A stretch of 41,455 nucleotides of DNA, from contig JAEETH010000026.1 of the NCBI GenBank assembly GCA_016290215.1, positions 1 through 41,455 on the forward strand, written 5' to 3'. The position numbers and the translations under genes are program-made. The stretch comes from Bacteroidales bacterium. Lineage in GTDB: Bacteria > Bacteroidota > Bacteroidia > Bacteroidales > F082. The notes beneath the pieces were generated by a model, which had not been told where the DNA came from, did not search any database, and saw only the letters and a list, made by a program, of their open reading frames with translations. Shown piece by piece: positions 1-6,291 of the stretch; positions within the stretch are counted from its first letter, which is position 1, and every line of letters begins with the position of its first letter.

Positions 1-73
1 GGTGCTTCTTGTCGGGTGACTGGCCTGTGGTGTACAGTTTCTGTAAGTATTCCTTGTCAAAAGTTACCTTCAT
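1..73 (-). CDS. RelE/HigB-like toxin, N-terminal fragment (cut by window edge)
   Basis: Reading the minus strand from the ATG at 73 gives 24 codons with no stop before the window ends. They begin MKVTFDKEYLQKLY and continue to SPDKKH. This resembles the start of Bacteroidales RelE/HigB-type mRNA-interferase toxins, which commonly open with a similar MKVxFDKEYLxxLY stretch (family knowledge from memory). A good Bacteroidetes promoter lies directly upstream at 82-114, which supports the start. Such toxins cleave mRNA on the ribosome and are usually followed by a HigA-type antitoxin gene, which would lie outside the window. Only the first quarter of the protein is visible, so the assignment is tentative. 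Confidence 0.55.
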   Translation of the reverse strand, partial: MKVTFDKEYLQKLYTTGQSPDKKH

Positions 74-81
74 CTTGCCTG

Positions 82-114
82 CAAAGATAATGCAAATAAT
101 CCGATATTCGCAAA
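82..114 (-). promoter_or_regulatory. Bacteroidetes-type promoter of the left-edge toxin gene
   Basis: On the minus strand a -7 element TATCTTTG (89 to 82) matches TAnnTTTG. It is preceded by TTTG (114 to 111) with 21 bases between. The element lies 8 bases before the ATG at 73, so the mRNA would have a very short leader or none. Confidence 0.55.
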
Positions 115-154
115 AAAAGTGATATTATTTTGTAATGAGCTGAAATTTTGATGA

Positions 155-325
155 TTATTTTTCGTTGAAAAAACCATCAGGTTTTATAAATATACCTCGA
201 AAAATTCCTATTTTTGCAAAAATGAAACGCAACCCAGTGATGACCGTCATCTGGGCATAGTCTTGCGACTTCCTCTCAACGCCTTTCAAGGCCTCCATTT
301 CTGTTTCTCTGTTATAGAATTTCAT
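155..325 (-). pseudogene. Relic of an archaeal-ATPase-like (DUF234 family) gene, N-terminus only
   Basis: Starting at the ATG at 325, the first 31 residues (MKFYNRETEMEALKGVERKS, then to MTVITG) look like the N-terminus of the AAA ATPases common in Bacteroidales. In those proteins a KFYNRExEL opening leads into a VxGRRRxGKT P-loop (family knowledge). Here the similarity stops right after VITG. The Walker A lysine and everything downstream are missing, and the frame ends 25 residues later in unrelated AT-rich sequence. The open frame continues upstream to 604, but that part reads through a dispersed repeat and is not believable protein. I interpret this as a deletion remnant. Confidence 0.45.
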
Positions 326-346
326 GGATTTCAACGTTTTAATTTT

Positions 347-360
347 GTAACACATGTTAC
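347..360. repeat. Short inverted repeat GTAACA-CA-TGTTAC
   Basis: A perfect 6-bp inverted repeat with a 2-base centre lies just upstream of the relic ATPase start, followed by another TGTAACA. It could be a leftover operator, but nothing shows that it is used. Confidence 0.3.
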
Positions 361-464
361 TGTAACAGCCGTTGCAGTAGTATTCTGCTGCAAAAATACA
401 CTTTTCCTGACGAGTTTTTACATAAAACAGATTTTTTTGACGACTATTGTACGATTTTAATGCC

Positions 465-635
465 GGTGGCTTCGGTTTATGAGTTAGGGGCGGAGTTGTT
501 TGGATAGGGGAAACAAATCTTACATAAATCTTTCGTAAATCATCAGTTCCAGCGGATTTGCAATCCGCTCGGCTTGAATATAAGGATTTGTAATCCGAAA
601 ACAAAAAAGCGAAACTATTCGGATTGCATATCCGA
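465..635. repeat. Dispersed intergenic repeat, copy 1 (about 170 bp)
   Basis: This segment matches 1546-1714 along its length with scattered substitutions. It contains the perfect hairpin AGCGGATT-TGC-AATCCGCT, then GGATTTGTAATCC, then GGATTGCATATCC, so it is a string of small palindromes on an AATCC core. It ends 17 bases from the stop of the TonB-like gene at 652. A shorter relative lies at 3161-3241 and a fragment at 9041-9068. Confidence 0.8.
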
Positions 636-651
636 CCGAACGAGAAAACTA

Positions 652-1389
652 TTATTCTTCTAAATTTGCATCAAACCGTACAGGGACTATGTATTCGGCG
701 TCCTTTTCCATACGACCACCTTTCCAATATTCCAAATTCCAAAGAGCCATAATCGCTTCATCATCAAGAGACTTAAATCCAGAACTTTTTTCCAATTTCA
801 CTTTGGCGATTTTGCCGTTTCGGCTCTTCACCTTGAAACGCAGGTATGGTGTCTTACATTCAAAGTCGATTGGGTTTGTATGCTCTCCTATTAAAACAGC
901 CTTTTCTTCAAGCAACTTTTCAAGACTAAAATTCTGTGCTATTGTGATGGGCCAGGATGGTTCATAGTTACAAGAGACTCTCATCATATACAATATATCC
1001 ACCTTTTCTCCTTGATACTCTGCCGCCTCAGATGGATGGCTAATCAAATGGGCATATTCGAGAACTTTTTCATCCAAACCATAACCCAATCCTTTGTATA
1101 TTTTATAATCAGTTAATTTGCAATCTTTTGTGATACGGAAAGTGAGGAGTACATTCCCTTGAATATGGTTCTTTTTTGCATCTTCAGGATAATCCAAAAC
1201 TGGACTGATACGCGTGTAATAAAACAGGGATGCGTAATCCAATTGAAAATCCTTGGGCATCACATCAGGTCGAACGATGTTGCAACTATCCAAGTCATCG
1301 GGAAAGACAATCATATCTTCCACTTCTTGCGCTTTGACCGCAAAACCAATGATAAAACCGCAAAGCAATGTAAATAATATCTTTTTCAT
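652..1389 (-). CDS. Secreted protein with two TonB C-terminal-like domains
   Basis: The product is 245 residues from the ATG at 1389; an in-frame ATG at 1395 is an alternative. I chose 1389 because it opens a clean signal peptide (MKKILFTLLCGFIIGFAVKA, then Q). Two TonB_C-like modules follow. The first, about residues 55-140, has the typical YPEDAKKNHIQG followed by a strand and a VLxYA-type helix. The second, about 175-240, has GFKSLDDEAIMAL. True TonB transducers keep a membrane anchor and a long proline-rich linker. Neither is present, so this is probably a periplasmic TonB-C-domain protein of unknown partner and not the energy transducer of a receptor. A promoter-like element lies at 1455-1487. 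Confidence 0.75.
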   Translation of the reverse strand: MKKILFTLLCGFIIGFAVKAQEVEDMIVFPDDLDSCNIVRPDVMPKDFQLDYASLFYYTRISPVLDYPEDAKKNHIQGNVLLTFRITKDCKLTDYKIYKGLGYGLDEKVLEYAHLISHPSEAAEYQGEKVDILYMMRVSCNYEPSWPITIAQNFSLEKLLEEKAVLIGEHTNPIDFECKTPYLRFKVKSRNGKIAKVKLEKSSGFKSLDDEAIMALWNLEYWKGGRMEKDAEYIVPVRFDANLEE

Positions 1390-1454
1390 ATTCATAAAGT
1401 AAAGTGTTATTGGCAATCATTTCATCCTTAATTCTTTCAATGTGTATCATAGTG

Positions 1455-1487
1455 CAAAAGTAGAACTAATGATTCAATAATTGCAAA
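1455..1487 (-). promoter_or_regulatory. Promoter of the TonB-C-domain gene
   Basis: TACTTTTG (1462 to 1455, minus strand) matches the TAnnTTTG -7 element. TTTG (1487 to 1484) lies 21 bases upstream. The predicted leader is about 60 bases. Confidence 0.5.
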
Positions 1488-1545
1488 AAATGGGTTATTA
1501 TTTTGTAAATTTTGATTCCAATAACTTTATGATAGAGGTAGTACT

Positions 1546-1714
1546 GGTGGCTTCGGTTTATGAGTTAGGGACGGAGTTGTTTGGATAAGGGAAGCAAATC
1601 TAACACAAATCTTTTGTAAATCATAGGTTCCAGCGGATTTGCAATCCGCTGGACTTGGATATAAGGATTTGTAATCCGAAAACAAAAAAGCGTAACTATT
1701 CGGATTGCAAAATC
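1546..1714. repeat. Dispersed intergenic repeat, copy 2 (about 170 bp)
   Basis: Second copy of the 465-635 repeat, with the same order of palindromes (AGCGGATTTGCAATCCGCT, GGATTTGTAATCC, CGGATTGCAAAATCC). Its right end overlaps the stop codon and last codons of the gene that ends at 1696. Confidence 0.8.
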
Positions 1715-2340
1715 CCTCGAGCGGTATTTTCTGGATAAATGCCAGAATTCCATACCATATCCTTTATATTTTCCAAAACGACATTGGTGACTTTATGCTT
1801 TTTGAGAAGATCTTTTACGCGTTCTGTCACAATGATGTCGCCACCACCTTCGGGAGTGAAAAAGTCACTGCCGTCCCAACTTTCCAAAGGAAAATGAAAA
1901 CCTTTCATTATAGAAAACTTGCCTTTTGGAATTACTATGTCAGAGTTTTGAATGACACTTTCGGGATATTCTATCGTTTCCATCACTTTAGATTTTGAGA
2001 TGTCAAATGCCCCGCATCTTCCTGTTATTGTAAGTAGATAATAACTCAAATCTTCATGGTCATTGATGGTTATTGGATAGAATTTACAACCAGTTATATT
2101 GTTGTTTTGTAACAATTTAACTACCCTTCCTGAAATGGCAAACAATAAGCCCTGCCCAGCTGTGACAACATCCCAAAACTTTTTACCAAAACACGGATTT
2201 ACAATAAATCGGAGTTCTCCTTTAGGTATATTTTTGTCTATCCTGATTTTCAAATCATCCCATTCATCTTGACGAAAACAAGGCAATAATAGGAGACTTC
2301 CCCTACCATGAGAAAAACTAAAAAATTGAGATTCATTCAT
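1696..2340 (-). CDS. Imm11-like (DUF1629) protein, possible orphan immunity protein
   Basis: 214 residues from the ATG at 2340 (MNESQFFSFSHG). The open frame extends upstream to 2436, but that part overlaps the hicB promoter and looks noncoding. The C-terminal half has the pattern I associate with Imm11/DUF1629 proteins: a WDGSDFF segment, then DIIVTERVKDLLKKHKVTN and a hydrophobic end. These are immunity proteins of polymorphic toxin systems (family knowledge, recognised by pattern only). No matching toxin gene is visible here. The last codons (GILQSE, stop) are encoded by the dispersed repeat at 1546-1714, so the natural C-terminus may have been replaced. It is divergent from hicB, with starts 103 bases apart. 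Confidence 0.45.
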   Translation of the reverse strand: MNESQFFSFSHGRGSLLLLPCFRQDEWDDLKIRIDKNIPKGELRFIVNPCFGKKFWDVVTAGQGLLFAISGRVVKLLQNNNITGCKFYPITINDHEDLSYYLLTITGRCGAFDISKSKVMETIEYPESVIQNSDIVIPKGKFSIMKGFHFPLESWDGSDFFTPEGGGDIIVTERVKDLLKKHKVTNVVLENIKDMVWNSGIYPENTARGILQSE

Positions 2341-2395
2341 CTTGATTTGTGTTTTGTTGGTGTCGTTGAAACGGAAAAAGGGTTGGATAATTGTA

Positions 2396-2423
2396 TTGGA
2401 ATTGTGAATTATTGTTATTTTTG
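2396..2423 (+). promoter_or_regulatory. Promoter of hicB-hicA
   Basis: TATTTTTG at 2416-2423 matches the TAnnTTTG -7 element, with a TTG at 2396-2398 17 bases upstream. The hicB ATG follows 19 bases after the -7 element. This helps place the hicB start at 2443 and not at 2308. Confidence 0.45.
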
Positions 2424-2442
2424 CGCCATAAAACAAAAAACA

Positions 2443-2808
2443 ATGACGAATCTGAACTACATCAGTTTTAGCAAAGATGGCGTTGAAATCAGCGTTTCGT
2501 TGTTTGTCTTCAAGGAAGGTGACACTTACATTGCTTATTGTCCTTCACTTGATCTTTCGGGCTATGACCTTACCGAAGAAAGTGCCCGCGCTGATTTCGA
2601 TTTCATGCTTTCCGATTATCTTTCTGAGCAGTTGCGCAACGGAACACTCCGTGCTGATTTGGCTTTGCATGGGTGGAAAGTGGGGAAAGTCAAAGGTAAC
2701 GAGCCTGATTTGTCGGACATGCTTGGCATGAATGAACAACTTCGGAAACTTGTTACGCATTCCTTTAAGAAAACGAATGTCAACAAGACCTGCCAGATTT
2801 CAGCATGA
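2443..2808 (+). CDS. hicB: HicB-like antitoxin
   Basis: 121 residues from the ATG at 2443. An upstream in-frame start at 2308 is rejected because it would run through the promoter and overlap the divergent gene. The N-terminal half (FSKDGVEISVSLFVFKEGDT, then AYCPSLDLSGYDLTEESARA) is the partial RNase-H-like fold typical of HicB: a strand, xxAYCPxLxLSGYG-like motif, then a helix. The protein would bind and silence the HicA RNase encoded directly downstream, and HicB proteins often repress their own promoter (family knowledge). The stop overlaps the hicA start by 4 bases (ATGA), so translation is coupled. The order hicB then hicA is the reverse of the classical hicAB arrangement. Confidence 0.8.
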   Translation: MTNLNYISFSKDGVEISVSLFVFKEGDTYIAYCPSLDLSGYDLTEESARADFDFMLSDYLSEQLRNGTLRADLALHGWKVGKVKGNEPDLSDMLGMNEQLRKLVTHSFKKTNVNKTCQISA

Positions 2809-3068
2809 ACACTTATAGGATAGGCAATATTAGCATCGCTGACTTCAAGGTTTTTCTTGCCGAACAAGGTTGCAAGATGGTGGAATCTGGCAACTCTGGG
2901 CATGAAAAATGGTCAAAAGAGGGTATGTTGCGCCCCGTTGTTTTCCAGACGCATATTGACCCAATTCCCGAATTCATCATCAGAAACAATCTGCGCAATA
3001 TGGGATTGACGGCCAATGACCTACGGGCTTGGTTGAAGCAACGTGATACTAAAAAGAGGTCTAAATAA
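2805..3068 (+). CDS. hicA: HicA-like mRNA interferase toxin
   Basis: 87 residues. The HicA (YcfA-like) double-stranded-RNA-binding fold is suggested by the segment around residues 31-40, SGHEKWSKEG, where His33 would be the catalytic histidine. LRPVVFQTHIDPIPEFIIRN and LRNMGLTANDLRAWL follow, typical of the C-terminal strand and helix of the family. The length is normal for HicA. The ATG overlaps the end of hicB by 4 bases. HicA degrades mRNA when not bound by HicB (family knowledge). Confidence 0.8.
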   Translation: MNTYRIGNISIADFKVFLAEQGCKMVESGNSGHEKWSKEGMLRPVVFQTHIDPIPEFIIRNNLRNMGLTANDLRAWLKQRDTKKRSK

Positions 3069-3160
3069 AAACCTGCATCTTTGCTGGCCATTACATCACC
3101 TCCGCCGCATTCCGAATCTTCGCTATCCAACGTATAACTTCCTTGTCCTTTCGGCCAGTT

Positions 3161-3241
3161 TGAAGATTGCGGATTTGCAAATCCGCTGGACTTGGATATA
3201 AGGATTTGTAATCCGCTGGACTTGAATATAAGGATTTGTAA
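3161..3241. repeat. Dispersed AATCC palindromic repeat, short copy
   Basis: Contains GCGGATTTGCAAATCCGC followed by two near-identical units of about 35 bp (GGACTTGRATATAAGGATTTGTA). These units also occur in the 465-635 and 1546-1714 copies. Only the palindromic core is present here, not the flanking half of the repeat. Confidence 0.75.
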
Positions 3242-3313
3242 ACAAGAGATGCAAAGTAGTATTTTGGAAACGTGGAAGTTGTAAAAAAGGGTCATACAAA
3301 AACAGAAAAAATG

Positions 3314-3321
3314 TATCTTTG
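3314..3321 (+). promoter_or_regulatory. -7 element of the esterase gene
   Basis: TATCTTTG matches TAnnTTTG and lies 28 bases before the ATG at 3350. No good TTTG is seen at the usual distance upstream. Confidence 0.4.
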
Positions 3322-3349
3322 CCCAAAATAATCTAATACTATTACTGCT

Positions 3350-4453
3350 ATGAGAACTATTAATGCATTTAAAATCATTGTGTTATCTTTTTTGTTGACA
3401 CTTTGCAGCCCACTTTTTTCTCAGATTCAGACTTTTGAATGGCAAGGGGTTCAGCGACAGTATTTGGTGAGGTCTCCTCAGCATACCGAAAAGTCCAGTG
3501 TGCCCGTGATGTATTTTTTGCATGGATGGACTGACAATATCACCCATGTGGATAATGAATTTCATTTCCAACAAGTTGCGGATGCTTTTGAATGGACAAT
3601 CGTTATTCCACAGGCTTTGGATGAAGGGTCAGGGACAATGTGGAATGCTGGCTTAAACGTTAGCAATATCGACGACTCAGGCTTTCTGATGGCCCTTCTT
3701 GATTCGCTAAGCGAACCTTACCATTTGAATCTTGACAGTGTTTTCTTCACGGGCTTTTCGATGGGCGGTTTCATGACGCATCGCATGGCCATCGAACATG
3801 GCGATCGTATCACGGCGTGTGCACCGGTCAGTGGGCTGATTACGCATTCCATGGCTAACCACGCGGCGGTGGCTCCCGTTCGAATGCTCCACATTCACGG
3901 CACAGCAGACCCGGTGGTGGGCTATAGTGGCTCTTCACAGTATTTTGGCAATCTCGGCCTTGGTGTTGATGCCATCCTCAATTACTGGAAAAACGCCAAC
4001 GGTTGCATTGCCGAGCCAGTCGTTGATACCTTCCCCGACCTTAAAAACGACGGTCTGCGATTTGTGCGCTATACATACGAGGGCGAAAAGGAACTACAGC
4101 ATATCAAGGTTATTGGAGGCAACCATACTTGGTATCACAGCGAAAACCAATACGACATAGGTTATCTGACCGAAATACACAAGTTTTTTGTTGGTAATAA
4201 TACTGGTAATGAAGGTGTTGCCGAGTCAAAGACATTTAGTTTGCGTGTTTGGCCCAACCCTACGACAGGCTGGTTTATTATCGAGACTGAAAAGGATACG
4301 GAAATAAAAGTGATTGATTTTCAAGGCCGTTGTGTGGCCAAATATATGCTGAAGTCCGGCTCTAATGAGATTAACTTCGGAACATTTTCCGAGGGGTTAT
4401 ATTTTATTGAAGAAGAGACTGGTGCAGTGCAAAAGGTTTTGTTGACGAAATAA
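3350..4453 (+). CDS. Secreted esterase/depolymerase-like alpha/beta hydrolase with T9SS sorting domain
   Basis: 367 residues. A signal peptide covers about residues 1-24 (IIVLSFLLTLCSPLFS). The catalytic domain, about 30-280, has an oxyanion-hole motif FLHGW (57-61 region) and a nucleophile elbow GFSMGG with Ser137. Probable Asp187 (HGTADPVVGY) and His259 (GGNHTWY) complete the triad. The arrangement matches the PHB-depolymerase/feruloyl-esterase-like family (LpqC, COG3509), so the substrate is an ester, perhaps on plant polysaccharide; the exact substrate cannot be read. Residues about 298-367, starting LRVWPNPTTGWFII and ending with GLYFIEEETGAVQKVLLTK, form a type A C-terminal domain for export by the type IX system. 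The protein is therefore probably released or surface attached. The next gene starts 7 bases after its stop. Confidence 0.85.
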   Translation: MRTINAFKIIVLSFLLTLCSPLFSQIQTFEWQGVQRQYLVRSPQHTEKSSVPVMYFLHGWTDNITHVDNEFHFQQVADAFEWTIVIPQALDEGSGTMWNAGLNVSNIDDSGFLMALLDSLSEPYHLNLDSVFFTGFSMGGFMTHRMAIEHGDRITACAPVSGLITHSMANHAAVAPVRMLHIHGTADPVVGYSGSSQYFGNLGLGVDAILNYWKNANGCIAEPVVDTFPDLKNDGLRFVRYTYEGEKELQHIKVIGGNHTWYHSENQYDIGYLTEIHKFFVGNNTGNEGVAESKTFSLRVWPNPTTGWFIIETEKDTEIKVIDFQGRCVAKYMLKSGSNEINFGTFSEGLYFIEEETGAVQKVLLTK

Positions 4454-4460
4454 TTGACTC

Positions 4461-5084
4461 ATGCTTGAACCTAAATTCGATACTTGTTTCTTTGAGCGCT
4501 ATGCCATGGTTTCGCTGGCCACCCTGTTAGGCGAGCCGTATGCGCATTTGGTCAACCGCGACAGGCCTGATTTGCAGGACGAAACGCTTGGCATCGGCAT
4601 TGAGGTCACTCGTGCCATCCGTGAGAACAAGAACGTGGCCAACGCCTTGGTGAACGAGATGGCAGGCGAGGATGTCAAAGAAGTGAATGCCGACGATATG
4701 CGTCACATCAACCAAACGGGTTATGCCTACGGCTTGGGCGACGGCAGCATCGTTGGTCGCAATGAGTACGAATATTGGTCGTTGGCTTTGCCCTTGAAGC
4801 GTATCCTCGAAATCAAGATGGACAAGGTGAACAACGGCTTTTATGGCGATTTCCGCGAGTTTGACCTCTTTGTCTTTACCAAGGAAGACCTCGATGTCGC
4901 CCAAATCCAGCAGACCATCGCCTTCATGCAGGAGAAGCAAGCTTTCCAAAACCGCCTTTATTCGCGCTTGTTTGTCTCTCAGATACAGACCTTGTTCGAC
5001 TGCGACCTCTTCTCGGGACAATACCGGAGATTCAAAGTCAGCGAGGCGCAACGGTGTTATTTTTATGACGAAGCAGTGAAATAA
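4461..5084 (+). CDS. Unrecognised protein translationally coupled to ruvC
   Basis: 207 residues with no signal peptide or membrane segment. I do not recognise the family with confidence. Around residues 34-51 the sequence runs DRPDLQDETLGIGIEVTRAI. An acidic PD followed about 10 residues later by a hydrophobic strand ending in E-V-T is reminiscent of the PD-(D/E)XK nuclease core, but a clear catalytic lysine is missing (T in its place), so this is only a suggestion. The middle (YAYGLGDGSIVGR, LALPLKRILEIKMDKVNN) and an acidic FDLFVFTKEDLD are other landmarks. It starts 7 bases after the esterase. Its stop overlaps the ruvC start in TAATG, which implies coupled translation with the Holliday-junction resolvase. 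Confidence 0.55.
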   Translation: MLEPKFDTCFFERYAMVSLATLLGEPYAHLVNRDRPDLQDETLGIGIEVTRAIRENKNVANALVNEMAGEDVKEVNADDMRHINQTGYAYGLGDGSIVGRNEYEYWSLALPLKRILEIKMDKVNNGFYGDFREFDLFVFTKEDLDVAQIQQTIAFMQEKQAFQNRLYSRLFVSQIQTLFDCDLFSGQYRRFKVSEAQRCYFYDEAVK

Positions 5085-5668
5085 TGGACCAGGAAAAAAT
5101 CATATTAGGTATCGACCCGGGCACAATGGTGATGGGCTACGGCGTCATCCGTGAGCAAGGCAAGCAGATGGAACTCATCACGATGGGGGTCATCAACTTG
5201 AAGAAATTAGCGAACCAGGCATTGAAGTTGAAGAAGATCTTTGAGCGTGTGCTGGAAATCATCAACGAGTATCATCCCGATGAATTGGCTATTGAGGCAC
5301 CGTTTTTCGGGAAGAATGTGCAGTCGATGCTGAAGTTGGGACGTGCCCAAGGGGTTGCCATGGCCGCTGCGCTCTATCGCGACATCCCCATCTTCGAGTA
5401 CTCTCCCAAGACCATCAAGCAGACCATCACAGGCAACGGCAACGCTTCGAAGGAACAAGTGGCTAAGATGCTGCATTTCATGTTGAAAATTGATGAAAAC
5501 CCTCAGTTTTTTGATGCCACCGATGCTGTGGGTGCGGCTGTTTGTCACGCCATCGACAAGGGCAAGGACGTGAACTACACCAAACACACCACAGAGAAGG
5601 CCAAGGCGCATCGTCGCCCTGACTGGAGCCAATTCATCGCCGAAAACCCTGACAGAGTAAAGAAATAA
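5084..5668 (+). CDS. ruvC: Crossover junction endodeoxyribonuclease RuvC
   Basis: 194 residues. RuvC resolves Holliday junctions at the end of homologous recombination, working with RuvAB. The four acidic metal ligands are visible: Asp11 in LGIDPGTMVMGYG, Glu71 in LAIEAPFFGKN, and Asp144 and Asp147 in FFDATDAVGAAVCH. The SPKTIKQTITGNGNASKEQV segment is typical for the family. Length is close to the usual 170-190 with a short basic tail. The ATG is shared with the stop of the upstream gene (TAATG). ruvA and ruvB are not nearby. Confidence 0.95.
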   Translation: MDQEKIILGIDPGTMVMGYGVIREQGKQMELITMGVINLKKLANQALKLKKIFERVLEIINEYHPDELAIEAPFFGKNVQSMLKLGRAQGVAMAAALYRDIPIFEYSPKTIKQTITGNGNASKEQVAKMLHFMLKIDENPQFFDATDAVGAAVCHAIDKGKDVNYTKHTTEKAKAHRRPDWSQFIAENPDRVKK

Positions 5669-5741
5669 GAAATACTGGAATAAAATTTGATGAAAGCCAA
5701 TAACTATAAACTCGAATATTCAACAATAAAAACAAAGTAAC

Positions 5742-6191
5742 ATGATTATTACCATTCTGTGTATCACGATTTTAGCATACGCCATTGCAGGCAAGGACAT
5801 CAACGGTTTGCTCGACAAACTGAAGAACGTAGATTGGAAGAAAAAGACAACCAACTTGTTTGGAAAGATTGGTACGTATGCCAAAAAGGCAGGCCGCGTC
5901 ACCACTAAGCCGCTGCTTCAGCTATACTTTGTGCTGACTATGGGCGAGACCACCACGCAGGAGAAAGCACTCATCGTGGGCGCTATTCTCTACACCATCT
6001 TGCCTTTCAGCTTGATACCTTACAAAGCCCATAAAATCCTCGGCTTGCTCGACGAAGGCTTGGCCGTGCTTTATGTGGTGAAGAAGGTGCAACACAAGAT
6101 TACGCCCGAAATCAACGCGAAGGTGGATGAGACTTTGAATCAGTGGTTCGGTCCAGAAGAAGCTGCGCCAACCGCAGAGCCTGCTGAGTAA
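5742..6191 (+). CDS. DUF1232 (YkvA-like) small membrane-associated protein
   Basis: 149 residues. The N-terminus starts with a hydrophobic segment (MIITILCITILAYAIA). A DUF1232 core follows at about residues 78-115: EKALIVGAILYTILPFSLIP, then KILGLLDEGLAVLYVVKKV. This matches the family's xxLxYxxxPxDLIPDxxxxxGxxDDxxxL pattern, with the central Asp pair changed to Asp-Glu. The function of DUF1232 proteins is unknown. The acidic tail (EEAAPTAEPAE) is low complexity. It is 73 bases downstream of ruvC and followed by a strong hairpin at 6205-6274. Confidence 0.75.
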   Translation: MIITILCITILAYAIAGKDINGLLDKLKNVDWKKKTTNLFGKIGTYAKKAGRVTTKPLLQLYFVLTMGETTTQEKALIVGAILYTILPFSLIPYKAHKILGLLDEGLAVLYVVKKVQHKITPEINAKVDETLNQWFGPEEAAPTAEPAE

Positions 6192-6204
6192 TTTGTAAAC
6201 TCAT

Positions 6205-6274
6205 AAAATCGCCCATCTATGTCATTCCAGCGCTGGGGAGTGCGGTGGAAGGGAATCTATAGATGGGCGATTTT
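6205..6274. terminator. Bidirectional terminator-like hairpin between convergent genes
   Basis: A perfect 16-bp inverted repeat (AAAATCGCCCATCTAT at 6205-6220 and its complement at 6259-6274) encloses a 38-base loop. The loop itself contains the palindrome CCAGCGCTGG. A-rich and T-rich ends on both sides let it act for the DUF1232 gene on plus and the rhamnosidase on minus. Confidence 0.75.
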
Positions 6275-6291
6275 GTATGACTATCGGAACC

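Larger units (their letters stand above)
3069..3349. other. Intergenic region with repeat and a possible immunity-gene relic
   Basis: About 280 bases between hicA and the esterase. On the minus strand, 3170 to 3075 reads as a short stretch containing SSNWPKGQGSYTL and GGGDVMASKDAG. This weakly resembles the WDGSDFF...GGGDIIVTER part of the Imm11-like protein at 1696-2340, so it may be debris of a second copy. The rest is the AATCC repeat at 3161-3241 and the esterase promoter. Confidence 0.3.

Noticed and set aside
155-604. 149-residue minus-strand reading frame as a complete gene
   Set aside because: The first 93 residues read through a dispersed repeat; only the part from 325 down has family resemblance, so it is listed as a relic.
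3123-3326. 67-residue minus-strand reading frame between hicA and the esterase
   Set aside because: Repetitive peptide (NPYIQVQRI twice) derived from the AATCC repeat, with no start signals.
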